A stretch of DNA of 64,000 nt from NCBI RefSeq assembly GCF_028692895.1, contig NZ_JAQUWN010000007.1, positions 1 through 64,000 of the forward strand. Reading direction: 5' to 3'. This document shows, in pieces, positions 51,106 to 60,494 of this stretch. Under the pieces are notes generated by a model. The model ran no database searches, had not been told where the DNA came from, and worked only from the letters and a program-made list of their open reading frames with translations. The position numbers and the translations under genes are program-made. Source of the DNA: Pseudodesulfovibrio sp. Lineage in GTDB: Bacteria > Desulfobacterota > Desulfovibrionia > Desulfovibrionales > Desulfovibrionaceae. How positions within the stretch are numbered: position 1 is the first letter of the stretch; each line of letters opens with the position of its first letter.

Positions 51106-53681
51106 AGGCTCCCAGACTCTTTCTCAAGCCGATGCTCTTCATGGTCATCATCTTCGGCGTCATCTCCGTGGTCTCGTCCGCCACCTTCGGCAACCGCCTC
51201 AAGCAGGAGATGACCCGGGAGTACGAGTCCAAGGCCCTGGCCCTGGCCCGCAGCGTGGCCGAGTCGGACATCGTGACCATCCTGGACCAGGAGGCGGGCA
51301 GCGTCCAGGCGCGCATCAACCAGTACCAGGCCATCGCCGGGGTCTCCTACGTGGCCGTGGCCGACGAGGACGGGCAGATCATCGCCCACACCTTCATCCC
51401 CGACGTGCCCCCCGAGGTGCGCGAGCTCATCCGCGAGACGGCCGGGACCCTGCTCGGCGACGAGCACCTGCTGCGCGACGTCCAGTTCGGCGGCGGCGAG
51501 TACCTGCACGTGGCCCAGCCCATCCTGACCGGCCTGGCCGGGTATGTGCACATCGGCATGGATTCCAGCATCATCGCCCGCCACATCCGCGACGCCGTGG
51601 TGGAGCAGCAGGTGCTGATGGCCTTCCTGTTCGGCGGCAGTCTGGTCATCGCCTTCGTCTTCATCCTGAGCATCTCCAAACCCCTCTCCCTGCTTTCGGA
51701 GTATGCCCGGCGCGTGGCCAGCAACGATTTTTCCGGCGACGCGCCGGAGATCGACTCCAGGGACGAGGTCGGCGAGCTGGCCGGGGCCATGCGGACCATG
51801 GCCCGGCACATCGGCGAGCTGGTGAGCGGGCTGGAGGAGCGCGTTCGCCAAAAGACCAAGGAATTGCAGGAGGCGCGCGACGTACTCAAGCAGAAGGTGG
51901 AGGAGCGCACCGGCGAGCTGCTCAGGACCAACACCCAGCTCAAGATCGAGATCGCCGAGCGCCAGGTCATCGGCGAGGCGCTGCGCAAGGCGGAGCGGAA
52001 GTACCGCGCCATCTTCGAAAACGCGGTGGAGGGCATCTACCAGTCCTCGCCCGGCGGCCGCTTCCTGAGCGCCAACCCCGCCCTGGCCCGCATCCTGGGC
52101 TACAAGTCGCCCGACGAACTGATGAACGGGGTCTACGACAGCGGCACCCAGCTCTACGTGGACCGGGGCCGACGCAAGGAGTACCTGCGGCTCATCAAGG
52201 AAAAGGGCGAACTCAAGAATTTCGTCTCCAAGGTCCGCCGCCGCGACGGCCGGATCATCTGGGTCTCGGAGAACGCCCGGGCCATCCGGGACAAGGACGG
52301 GACCATCCTCTACCACGAGGGGTCCATCGAGGACATCACCCTGCGCAAGAAGGCCGAGGACCAGCTCAAGCGCCAGGCCTTCCACGACCCGCTGACCGGG
52401 CTGCCCAACCGGGCCCTGTTCCTGGACCACCTCCGCCTGGCCATGGAGCGCGGCAGACGCCGCAAGCACCTCTACGCGGTCATCTACATGGACCTGGACC
52501 GGTTCAAGGTCATCAACGACTCCCTGGGCCACGAGACGGGCGACGAGTTGTTGCGCGGCGTGGCCCGCGTCCTGGAGTCCTGCGGCCGGTCCGTGGACAC
52601 CCTGGCCCGGTTCGGCGGCGACGAGTTCGCCATCCTCCTGGAGGAAATCTCCGCCCCGCGCGACGCCATCACCATCGCCCGGCGCATCCTGGACGGCGTG
52701 CGCCAGCCCTTTGTCATCGGCGGCAACGAGGTCTTCACCTCCGCCTCCATGGGCATCGTGCTCAAGACCGAGGGCTACGACCGGCCCGAGGCCCTGCTGC
52801 GGGACGCGGACACGGCCATGTACCGCGCCAAGGAGCTGGGCAAGTCCCGATTCAAGGTCTTCAACCGGAAGATGCACGATCAGGCCCTCAAGCTCATGGC
52901 CCTGGAGACGGACCTGCGGCGCGCCGTGGACCTGCGCGAGTTCGAGGTGGCCTACCAGCCCATCGTCTGCCTGGAGACGCGGCTGATCTGCGGGTTCGAG
53001 GCCCTGGTCCGCTGGCGGCACGCCGAGCACGGGATCATCATGCCCGGCGACTTCATCTCGCTGGCCGAGGATACCGGGCTGATCCACGCCATCGACAACA
53101 TGGTCCTGGCCGACGCCTGCGCCCAGGTCCGCCAGTGGCAGGACTGCTACTGCGCCCACTTCAGCGACTCGCTGACCCTCAACGTCAACATCTCGGGCAA
53201 GCACCTGGGCCAGCCCATGCTTCTCAACCAGGTCTCGCGCGTGCTGGAGGAGTCCGGCCTGCCCGCCGGGAGCCTGAACATCGAGATCACCGAGTCCGCG
53301 CTCATGGACAACCCGGCCATGGCCGAGGAGGTGCTCCGCCAGTTCAAGGGGTTGGGCATTCAGGTCTGCATCGACGACTTCGGCACCGGCTATTCGTCCT
53401 TGTCCTACCTCCAGCGCTTCCCCATCGACGTGGTCAAGGTGGACCGCTCCTTCATCACTGGCGTGGAGCGCGACCAGGACAGCCAGGCCATCGTGCGCAC
53501 CGTCTTTTCCCTGGGTTCGTCCCTGGGACTCAAGGTGGTCGCCGAGGGCGTGGAGACCCCGGCCCAGCTCGCCTTTTTGGAAAAGGAGGGGTGCCGGTAC
53601 GTCCAAGGCTACCTGTTCTACCGTCCGCTGTCCGCCGCCGAGGTGGACGACATGCTCTTTTGCGGAAAAGCCGGTTCCTGA
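51102..53681 (+). CDS. Membrane HAMP-PAS-GGDEF-EAL cyclic-di-GMP protein
   Basis: An 859-residue inner-membrane protein with membrane segments near 10-28 and 171-191, a periplasmic loop between them, HAMP at about 192-245, a coiled coil, PAS at about 300-415, GGDEF at 505-509 with the inhibitory RxxD (RSVD, 496-499) intact, and EAL at 633-635. The EAL domain keeps the metal and catalytic residues seen in NVNIS, IEITESA, DDFGTGYSS and EGVET, so both synthesis and hydrolysis of cyclic-di-GMP are possible. Start is GTG in GTGA, overlapping the binding-protein stop. Ligand sensing by that protein likely controls its output. Confidence 0.94.
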   Translation: MKAPRLFLKPMLFMVIIFGVISVVSSATFGNRLKQEMTREYESKALALARSVAESDIVTILDQEAGSVQARINQYQAIAGVSYVAVADEDGQIIAHTFIPDVPPEVRELIRETAGTLLGDEHLLRDVQFGGGEYLHVAQPILTGLAGYVHIGMDSSIIARHIRDAVVEQQVLMAFLFGGSLVIAFVFILSISKPLSLLSEYARRVASNDFSGDAPEIDSRDEVGELAGAMRTMARHIGELVSGLEERVRQKTKELQEARDVLKQKVEERTGELLRTNTQLKIEIAERQVIGEALRKAERKYRAIFENAVEGIYQSSPGGRFLSANPALARILGYKSPDELMNGVYDSGTQLYVDRGRRKEYLRLIKEKGELKNFVSKVRRRDGRIIWVSENARAIRDKDGTILYHEGSIEDITLRKKAEDQLKRQAFHDPLTGLPNRALFLDHLRLAMERGRRRKHLYAVIYMDLDRFKVINDSLGHETGDELLRGVARVLESCGRSVDTLARFGGDEFAILLEEISAPRDAITIARRILDGVRQPFVIGGNEVFTSASMGIVLKTEGYDRPEALLRDADTAMYRAKELGKSRFKVFNRKMHDQALKLMALETDLRRAVDLREFEVAYQPIVCLETRLICGFEALVRWRHAEHGIIMPGDFISLAEDTGLIHAIDNMVLADACAQVRQWQDCYCAHFSDSLTLNVNISGKHLGQPMLLNQVSRVLEESGLPAGSLNIEITESALMDNPAMAEEVLRQFKGLGIQVCIDDFGTGYSSLSYLQRFPIDVVKVDRSFITGVERDQDSQAIVRTVFSLGSSLGLKVVAEGVETPAQLAFLEKEGCRYVQGYLFYRPLSAAEVDDMLFCGKAGS

Positions 53682-53707
53682 CCGGGCCGTGAACCAGGGA
53701 GGAAATC

Positions 53708-55042
53708 ATGCCGAAGCTTATCAAATGCGGCCTCGACCCCATCGACCGGGTCCTGATGCCCTTCACCCGTTTTTTCAAGACCCAGTCGAGCGGCGGCGTC
53801 CTCCTCATCGGCTGCGCGGTCCTGGCGCTCCTGTGGGCCAATTCGCCCTGGGCCGGGAGCTACGAGAGGCTCTGGACCACCCCGTTCACCGTGGGCTACG
53901 GCCCGGCCATGCTGCAAAAGCCGCTGCTGCTGTGGGTCAATGACGGGCTGATGGCCCTGTTCTTCTTCGTGGTCGGCCTGGAGATCAAGCGCGAGTTCAT
54001 GGTGGGCGAGCTCTCCACCGTGAGCCAGGCTCTGCTGCCCATCGTGGCGGCTGCGGGCGGCATGGTCGCGCCCGCCGCCATCTATGCCCTTATCAACGGC
54101 TCCGGGCCCGGCGGCCAGGGCTGGGGCGTGCCCATGGCCACGGACATCGCCTTCGCCCTGGGCATCCTGGCCCTGCTGGGCGACCGCGTGCCCGTGCAGC
54201 TCAAGGTCTTTCTCACGGCCGTGGCCATCGTGGACGACATCGGCGCGGTGCTGGTCATCGCCCTGTTCTACACCTCATCCATCTCCACGTGGCTGCTGCT
54301 GGCGGCCGCCGCGGGGCTGGCCGTGGCCTTCGCCGGCAACCGCATGGGCGTGCGCACCCCGGTCTTCTACGCCGTGGTGGGGGCCGTGGTCTGGGTCCTG
54401 GTCCTCAAGAGCGGGGTCCATTCCACCGTGGCGGGCGTGCTCATGGCCTTCGCCATCCCGGCCCGGACCCGGTGCGAGCCCGAGGGGTTCATCACCGGGG
54501 CGGGCAGGCTGCTGGACGAGTACCGCTCCGCCCTGGAGCCGGGGAGCTCGGTCCTGACCAACGCGGGCATCCATTCGGCGCTCCTGTCCATCGACGACCT
54601 GGCCACCCGGGCCCAGACGCCCCTGCAACGGCTGGAGCACTCCCTGCACCCGGTGGTGGAGTACGCCATCATGCCCGTTTTCGCCCTGGCCAACGCGGGC
54701 GTGGTCCTGGGCGGCGGCGCGGGACCGGTCCTGGCCAACCCCGTGAGCCTGGGCGTGGTGGCCGGGCTGGTGCTCGGCAAGCCGCTGGGAGTGGTCCTGG
54801 CGGTGTGGGGCGTGGCCGCGCTTTCGGGCGGGCTGCCCGCCGGGCTGCGCATGCGCCATTTCGCGGGCGTGGGGATGCTCGCGGGCATCGGCTTCACCAT
54901 GTCCCTGTTCATCGCGGCCCTGGCCTTCGAGGGGGACCCGGCGCTGCTGGCCGGGGCCAAGATCGGCGTGCTCGGCGCCTCCTGCCTGGCGGGCGCGGCC
55001 GGATACCTGCTGCTGCGCGGGCTCCCGGCCGTGAAGGCGTGA
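53708..55042 (+). CDS. nhaA: Na+/H+ antiporter NhaA
   Basis: A 444-residue inner-membrane antiporter that expels Na+ in exchange for protons. The paired aspartates of the ion site are in AIVDDIGAVLVIALFY, and MATDIAFALGIL and GIGFTMSLFIAALAF are hallmark segments. About 12 hydrophobic helices. Longer than E. coli NhaA (388), with an N-terminal extension of about 35 residues. GGGAGG precedes the ATG by six bases. Single gene; fits a marine or saline habitat. Confidence 0.96.
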   Translation: MPKLIKCGLDPIDRVLMPFTRFFKTQSSGGVLLIGCAVLALLWANSPWAGSYERLWTTPFTVGYGPAMLQKPLLLWVNDGLMALFFFVVGLEIKREFMVGELSTVSQALLPIVAAAGGMVAPAAIYALINGSGPGGQGWGVPMATDIAFALGILALLGDRVPVQLKVFLTAVAIVDDIGAVLVIALFYTSSISTWLLLAAAAGLAVAFAGNRMGVRTPVFYAVVGAVVWVLVLKSGVHSTVAGVLMAFAIPARTRCEPEGFITGAGRLLDEYRSALEPGSSVLTNAGIHSALLSIDDLATRAQTPLQRLEHSLHPVVEYAIMPVFALANAGVVLGGGAGPVLANPVSLGVVAGLVLGKPLGVVLAVWGVAALSGGLPAGLRMRHFAGVGMLAGIGFTMSLFIAALAFEGDPALLAGAKIGVLGASCLAGAAGYLLLRGLPAVKA

Positions 55043-55124
55043 CGCGGGGCTTCTCATCCCGGCGCAAGCCGTGTAGTATCGGCCGAGCAACGTTCAACCG
55101 CATACTGGCGCGACAGGTGGCCAC

Positions 55125-55865
55125 ATGACGACGAGCAACTCCGAAGGACGTATCGAGGGCGTCTTCGCCGTGGAAAAGAGCGGCAAGATCGGCGCGGGCA
55201 CCACGGCCCGGCGCGTCACCCAGACCGCGCACTACTACTGTCGCGAGCGCGACGGCGGCCAGGTAGACGTCCAGCTCCTCAATCAGAAGAACGTGCCCTT
55301 CGGGCCGGTGGAGCAGGTCTCCAAGGACGACCTGCTGGAAAATTACCTGCCCATGCCCCAGCTCTACAAGGAGGTCATGGGGAACCTGCGCGAGATCCAG
55401 AAGTCCGTGGCGCGCGGCGAGAAGTTCCGCAAGCGGGGCGAGACCTTCACCGCCGAGTTCGAGTTCAACAAGGCGCTGGACCTGGACGTGGAGAACGTGC
55501 GCGCCAACTTCGGCGTGGGGCTGTGCCTGCTCGCCAGGGACGAAACCGACCGGGCCCAGGAGGTCTTCGAGCGCATCGTCCGCCTGGACTCGGCCTTTCA
55601 GGAGGAGCACAAGCACCTCTTCAACGAGTACGGCATCGAGTTGCGCAAGAAAAAGCTGCTGGACCAGGCCGCCGAATACTACGGCCGAGCCCTGGAGCTG
55701 ACCCGCGACGACGAGAACCTCTGGTACAACCTGGCCCGCGCCCGGTTCGAGCAGGAGGATTTCGCCGGGGCGGCCGACGCCGTGACCCACTGCCTCCAGC
55801 TCAATCCGAGCCACGAGCACGGCCGGAAGATGCTCAACTATCTCAACAAGAAGGGCCTTATCTGA
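55125..55865 (+). CDS. TPR repeat protein
   Basis: A 246-residue cytosolic protein. Residues of about 1-80 are a mixed domain of unknown type containing VAVEKSGKIGAGTT-like and YYCRERDGGQVDV segments. From about 90 on there are three or more tetratricopeptide helices pairs (GETFTAEFEFNKALDLDVEN, LLDQAAEYYGRALEL, NLARARFEQEDFAGAADAV). TPR units bind other proteins; partner unknown. AGGTGG precedes the ATG. The cobyrinate synthase gene starts 21 bases after it. Confidence 0.85.
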   Translation: MTTSNSEGRIEGVFAVEKSGKIGAGTTARRVTQTAHYYCRERDGGQVDVQLLNQKNVPFGPVEQVSKDDLLENYLPMPQLYKEVMGNLREIQKSVARGEKFRKRGETFTAEFEFNKALDLDVENVRANFGVGLCLLARDETDRAQEVFERIVRLDSAFQEEHKHLFNEYGIELRKKKLLDQAAEYYGRALELTRDDENLWYNLARARFEQEDFAGAADAVTHCLQLNPSHEHGRKMLNYLNKKGLI

Positions 55866-55886
55866 TCCGCCGGATCGGGGGGAGCC

Positions 55887-57290
55887 ATGAGCGCGATCAA
55901 GGCATGGGTGGTGGCCGGGACGCATAGCGGCTGCGGCAAGACCTCGGTCTCCCTGGGCCTCATGGCCGCGCTGGCCCGGCGCGGGCTGGCGGTCCAGCCC
56001 TACAAGTGCGGCCCGGACTTCATCGATCCCGGACATCACGCCCTGGCCTGCGCGCGCGGCGGGCGGCCCGTGCCCAGCCACAACCTGGACGGCTGGATGC
56101 TCGACGCGCCGACCAACGCGGACATTTTCAACCGCTACGCGGCCAACTGCGACGTGGCCGTGGTCGAGGGGGTCATGGGCCTCTTCGACGGATTTTCGCC
56201 CACGGGCGACGCCGGGTCCACCAGCCAGTTGGCCAAGACCCTGGGGCTGCCGGTCATCCTGGTGGTGGACGCCCGGTCCATGGCCCGCTCCGCCGCCGCC
56301 CTGGTGGCCGGATACGCCGGGTTCGACCCGGGCCTGCACATCGCGGGCGTCATCCTCAACCGGGTCGGGAGCGACAGCCACGCCGAGCTGCTCCGCGAGG
56401 CCATGGCCCTGGTGCCCGGCGTGCCGGTCTTTGGCTGCCTGCGGCGCGACGAATCCCTGGCCGCGCCCTCGCGCCACCTCGGCCTGGTCACGGCCGGGGA
56501 GGACGGCCCGGACTCGGACCGCTACCGGCGCCTGGCCGACTGGGTGGAGGCGGGCATCGACCTGGACGGGCTGCTCGCGGCCCTGCCGGACGTGGAGGCC
56601 GTGCCTCCCTTCGAGCCCGTGCCCGAGATCGCCAGCGTCTCCATCGGCCTGGCCCGCGACGCGGCCTTCAGCTTCTACTACGAGGAAAACCTGCGCCTGC
56701 TGCGCGCGGCCGGGGCGCGGCTGGTCGAGTTCTCGCCCATCGATGACCCGCACCTGCCCGGCGACCTGGCCGGGCTCTACCTGGGCGGGGGCTATCCCGA
56801 GCTCTACGCCTTCGAGCTGGGCCAGAACAACCGGCTCAGGCGCGAAATCCGCGAGTTCTGCGAGTCCGGTCGCCCGGTCTACGCCGAGTGCGGCGGGTTC
56901 ATGTACCTGATGAACGACATCGTCACCGGGCGCGGCCGCTACGCCATGTCCGGGGTCTTTCCCCTGCGGGCCGAGATGGGCGGGAAGTTCCGCGCCCTGG
57001 GCTACCGCGAGGTGACCCTCCGGCGCGAATCTCCCTTGGGCCCGGCCGGGGCGGCGGTGCGCGGCCACGAATTCCACTACTCGTTCATCCAGGGCGAGCC
57101 GGGGCCCGGCGGGCCGCCGACGGCCTACGCCGTGTCCGGTCGCAAGGGCGTCATCGACGCGCCCGAGGGATTCCTGGCGGGCAACACGCTCGGCTCCTAC
57201 ATCCACCTCCACTTCGGCAGCAACCCGGCCGCGGCCCGCGCCTTTGTGGCGGCCTGCCGCGCAGCGGCGGACCTGCCGCCGATCCTCTAG
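55887..57290 (+). CDS. cbiA: Cobyrinate a,c-diamide synthase (CbiA/CobB)
   Basis: A 467-residue cytosolic amidotransferase that converts cobyrinate (or hydrogenobyrinate) to the a,c-diamide using glutamine and ATP. An N-terminal P-loop part, GTHSGCGKTSVSLGL, belongs to the BioD-like ATPase domain. The C-terminal glutamine amidotransferase has the nucleophile Cys in YAECGGFMYL and a late His in FHYSFI. Length is typical. GGGGGAG precedes the ATG. The other cobalamin genes are not in the window. A UMF1-type transporter follows after three bases. Confidence 0.94.
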   Translation: MSAIKAWVVAGTHSGCGKTSVSLGLMAALARRGLAVQPYKCGPDFIDPGHHALACARGGRPVPSHNLDGWMLDAPTNADIFNRYAANCDVAVVEGVMGLFDGFSPTGDAGSTSQLAKTLGLPVILVVDARSMARSAAALVAGYAGFDPGLHIAGVILNRVGSDSHAELLREAMALVPGVPVFGCLRRDESLAAPSRHLGLVTAGEDGPDSDRYRRLADWVEAGIDLDGLLAALPDVEAVPPFEPVPEIASVSIGLARDAAFSFYYEENLRLLRAAGARLVEFSPIDDPHLPGDLAGLYLGGGYPELYAFELGQNNRLRREIREFCESGRPVYAECGGFMYLMNDIVTGRGRYAMSGVFPLRAEMGGKFRALGYREVTLRRESPLGPAGAAVRGHEFHYSFIQGEPGPGGPPTAYAVSGRKGVIDAPEGFLAGNTLGSYIHLHFGSNPAAARAFVAACRAAADLPPIL

Positions 57291-57293
57291 CCC

Positions 57294-58565
57294 ATGCCCG
57301 CCCGGCCGGAGTCGGAACGCCGCGCCCTTTGGTCCTGGGCCTTCTACGACTGGGCCAACTCCGGCTTCGCCGCCCTGGTCCAGACCTTCGTCTTCGCCGC
57401 CTACTTCACCCGCGCCGTGGCCGAGAGCGAGACCCTGGGCACGGCCCAGTGGGGCAACATGATGGGGGCGTGCGGCCTGGTCATCGGCCTGGGCGGCCCG
57501 CTGCTCGGGGCCGTGGCCGACCGCTCGGGTCGCCGCAAGCCGTGGCTTGCGGCCTTCACCGCCCTGTGCGTGGCGGCCACCGGGCTGCTCTGGTTCGTCC
57601 GGCCGGAGCCGTCCTTCGTCCCCCTGGCCCTGCTCCTGGCCGGGGCGGGCACCGTGGGCGCGGAGTACGCCAACATCTTCTACAACGCCATGCTCCCGGA
57701 CCTTGCGCCGCCCGCCGCCGTGGGGCGCTGGTCGGGCTGGGGCTGGGGGCTGGGGTACGCGGGCGGGCTGGTCCTGCTGGTCCTGGCCCTGTACGGGTTC
57801 GTGGGGCAGGGGGCGTGGTTCGGCCTCCCGCGCGAGGCTGCGGTGAACGTGCGCGCGGTCATGCCGCTCACCGCCCTGTGGTACCTGGTCTTTTGCCTGC
57901 CGCTCTTTTGCTGGACCCCGGACGGGGCAGGGGAGCGCGTCCCGCTCGGCCAGGCCGTGGGCCAGGGGCTGGCCCAGATCCGCAGCTCCCTGCGGGAGGC
58001 GCGGCGCTACCGCGAGATCGGCCTCTTCCTGCTGGCCCGCATGTTCTACAACGACGGGCTGACCACCATGTTCGCCTTCGGCGGCATCTACGCGGCCGGG
58101 ACCTTCGGCATGTCGCCGAGCGAGGTCATCATCTTCGGCATCGGCCTGAACGTCACGGCCGGGCTGGGCGCGGCGGCCTTCGCCTGGATGGACGACGGGA
58201 TCGGGCCGCGCCGGACCATCCTCTGGGCCCTGGCCGGGCTCATCGTGCCGGGCTCGCTCATCCTGCTGGTCTCGTCCAAGACGCTGTTCTGGATTTTCGG
58301 GCTGGCGCTCGGTATATTCGTGGGGCCGGTCCAGGCGTCGAGCCGCTCCTACCTGGCGCGGGTCGCCCCGGACGAGGCGCGCGGCGAGCTCTTCGGGCTC
58401 TTCGCCCTTTCCGGGAAGCTGACCTCGTTCGCGGGGCCGCTCCTGGTGGGCTGGCTGACCCTGGCCACGGGCAGCCAGCGCGCGGGCATGGCCTCGGTCA
58501 TCGCCCTGTTCGTCATCGGGTTCGCGGGCATGTTGCTCGCGCCGGCGGCCCGGCCAAAGGAGTGA
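57294..58565 (+). CDS. UMF1/Atg22-type major facilitator transporter
   Basis: A 423-residue membrane transporter. Recognised from the N-terminal WSWAFYDWANSGFAALVQTF, typical of the UMF1 group, with about 12 hydrophobic helices, GAVADRSGRRKPW as the loop motif between helices 2 and 3, and LARVAPDEARGELFGLFALSGK in the second half. Substrate unknown; relatives are thought to export metabolites such as amino acids. It is three bases after the cbiA stop and three bases before the AMMECR1 gene, so it is operonic. Confidence 0.88.
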   Translation: MPARPESERRALWSWAFYDWANSGFAALVQTFVFAAYFTRAVAESETLGTAQWGNMMGACGLVIGLGGPLLGAVADRSGRRKPWLAAFTALCVAATGLLWFVRPEPSFVPLALLLAGAGTVGAEYANIFYNAMLPDLAPPAAVGRWSGWGWGLGYAGGLVLLVLALYGFVGQGAWFGLPREAAVNVRAVMPLTALWYLVFCLPLFCWTPDGAGERVPLGQAVGQGLAQIRSSLREARRYREIGLFLLARMFYNDGLTTMFAFGGIYAAGTFGMSPSEVIIFGIGLNVTAGLGAAAFAWMDDGIGPRRTILWALAGLIVPGSLILLVSSKTLFWIFGLALGIFVGPVQASSRSYLARVAPDEARGELFGLFALSGKLTSFAGPLLVGWLTLATGSQRAGMASVIALFVIGFAGMLLAPAARPKE

Positions 58566-58568
58566 GCC

Positions 58569-59126
58569 ATGGAGACCTTCCGTTTCGACCTGACCGTCGA
58601 GGAAAAGACCTTTCTCAAGGACCTGGTGGTCCAGTCCGTCGCGTCCGGCCTGCGCCTGCCCGACGCCCCGGCCCGCCCGGCCGACCCGCCCACGGAAAAG
58701 CTGCGCGAGCCCCTGGGGGCCTTCGTGACCCTCAAGCTCGAGGGGCGGCTGCGCGGCTGCATCGGCATGATCCAGGGATCGGGAGAGCTCTGCCGGACCG
58801 TCTGGAAGATGGCCCGGAGCGCGGCCTTCGAGGACCCGCGCTTTCCGCCCGTTTCGGCGGGGGAGTTCGAGCGGCTGGAGTACGAGATATCCATCCTGAG
58901 CCCCATCGAGCCCTGCCCGGACCCGAAGCTGGTGGAGGTGGGCCGCCACGGGCTGATCATGATGCGTTCCGGCCGGTCCGGCCTGCTCCTGCCCCAGGTG
59001 CCGGTGGAGTGGGACTGGGACCGCGAGACCTTTCTCGGGCAGACCTGCCTCAAGGCCGGGCTGGACCGGAACGCTTGGCGCGATCCGTCCACCACGATCC
59101 TCTGGTTCGAGGCGGTGGTTTTTTAA
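58569..59126 (+). CDS. amrA: AMMECR1-domain protein (AmmeMemoRadiSam system protein A)
   Basis: A 185-residue protein covering nearly the whole AMMECR1 fold: LGAFVTLKLEGRLRGCIGMI, then AAFEDPRFPPV, EYEISILSPIEP and the end CLKAGLDRNAW. This is the A component of the AmmeMemoRadiSam set (with a Memo-like B protein and a radical SAM C protein), of unsettled function. The B and C genes are not here, so symbol and system assignment are tentative. AAAGGAG precedes the ATG. Confidence 0.88.
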   Translation: METFRFDLTVEEKTFLKDLVVQSVASGLRLPDAPARPADPPTEKLREPLGAFVTLKLEGRLRGCIGMIQGSGELCRTVWKMARSAAFEDPRFPPVSAGEFERLEYEISILSPIEPCPDPKLVEVGRHGLIMMRSGRSGLLLPQVPVEWDWDRETFLGQTCLKAGLDRNAWRDPSTTILWFEAVVF

Positions 59127-59268
59127 CAGGTTGGCCCGTTTTTTCAGGTGTAATCACGCGCGGTTGTTTCTGATCGGGCGAGACCGGGACCTCCGCCTCG
59201 ACAGGAGACGTTCCATGGAGTATGCTCTATAATCCAGGCGAATCGCAACGCGGGGGCTGCACCACGGC

Positions 59269-60486
59269 ATGCGCGGAATGATCAGGAAGGTGTCCGTAGA
59301 GGACCTTGAGCCCGGGATGGAGGTCGTCCAGCTCTCCAGCGAGCTGTGGGAGCACATGCCCAATCTCTACACGCGCCCCGGGCCCATCGAGTCCCGCGAG
59401 CAGGTCGAGGTCCTGCTCCGGGAGGGGTTCAGCCATGCCTTCGTCCGCCTGGACGCCGGGGACGACCGCTCCGCCGAGGACCGGCTGGACCGGCTGGTGG
59501 CCGAGCGGACCTTCTCCCCGCCCATCCGTCCGAGGGTGGCCTTCGAGAAGGAGATCCAGGTGGCGGCCATGGCCTACGAGAACGCCATGGTCCACGCCCG
59601 CCGGATCATCACCGACGTCAAGATGGGCCGCAAGGTGGACTACGAGGCCTCGCTGGAGACCGTGGGCGACATCGTGGAAAGCGCCGTGCGCAATCCGGAC
59701 ACCCTGGTCTGCCTCTCCAAGCTCTCGACCTACGACGAATACACCTACGCCCATTGCATCAACGTGGCCACCATCTCCGTGGTCTTCGGCGAGTACCTGG
59801 GCATGGGCAACGACGAGCTGATAAACCTGGGCGTGGCAGGCATGATGCACGACCTGGGCAAGACGGCGGTCCCGTCCCGGATCATCAACAAGCGGGCCCG
59901 CCTGACCGATCAGGAGTTCGACGAGGTCAAGCGCCACCCGGAATACGGGTGCCGCATCCTGGAGAAGAACGGCGACGTGCCCGAGGAGGTCCTGGAGGCC
60001 GTCCGGCACCACCATGAGAAGTACAACGGCGCGGGCTATCCCGAGCACCGCGTCAAGCGCGACATCTCGCCCCTGGCCCGGATCATCAGCCTGGCCGACG
60101 TCTACGACGCCCTGACCAGCGACCGATCCTACAAGGACGCCATCCTGCCCAACAAGGCCCTGGCCATCATGTACGGCATGCGCGAGCAGGACTTCGACCC
60201 CATGGAGGTCCAGCTCTTCATCAAGTGCCTGGGCATCTTCCCGGCAGGCAGCCTGGTCAAGCTGAACAACGGGGCCTACGGCGTGGTCTACGAGTCCAAC
60301 CCGGCCCTGCCGCTCCTGCCCAAGATCAAGATCATCCTGGACGAGGATCTGCACCCGATCCCCTCGGAACTGGTGGACCTTGCGGCCGAGCAGGCCCTGG
60401 GCCACGCCAACCTGGAAATCCTCGAATGCGCCGACCCGTCGGCCTACAAGATCAATCTCAAGCCGTATCTCACACGCAAAAGGTAA
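59269..60486 (+). CDS. HD-GYP domain protein (probable cyclic-di-GMP phosphodiesterase)
   Basis: A 405-residue protein. Residues of about 1-130 match DUF3391, the domain often found before HD-GYP. The HD-GYP domain has the metal site MHDLGKTAVPSRII and the signature HHEKYNGAGYPE; YAHCINVATIS adds a further ligand region. Family role is hydrolysis of cyclic-di-GMP. No membrane segment. Two in-frame ATG codons lie nine bases apart and neither has a clear binding site. TATAAT at 59228-59233 is a possible -10, with no matching -35. The last 70 residues form a beta-rich domain. Confidence 0.92.
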   Translation: MRGMIRKVSVEDLEPGMEVVQLSSELWEHMPNLYTRPGPIESREQVEVLLREGFSHAFVRLDAGDDRSAEDRLDRLVAERTFSPPIRPRVAFEKEIQVAAMAYENAMVHARRIITDVKMGRKVDYEASLETVGDIVESAVRNPDTLVCLSKLSTYDEYTYAHCINVATISVVFGEYLGMGNDELINLGVAGMMHDLGKTAVPSRIINKRARLTDQEFDEVKRHPEYGCRILEKNGDVPEEVLEAVRHHHEKYNGAGYPEHRVKRDISPLARIISLADVYDALTSDRSYKDAILPNKALAIMYGMREQDFDPMEVQLFIKCLGIFPAGSLVKLNNGAYGVVYESNPALPLLPKIKIILDEDLHPIPSELVDLAAEQALGHANLEILECADPSAYKINLKPYLTRKR

Positions 60487-60494
60487 TCCATTTC

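Noticed and set aside
54909..58949. A 1,346-codon minus-strand frame over nhaA, TPR, cbiA and UMF1 genes
   Set aside because: Low-complexity composition and opposite to four recognisable genes.
59205..59233. Sigma-70 promoter before the HD-GYP gene
   Set aside because: TATAAT is present but no -35 lies at 16-18 bases, and it is not an extended -10.
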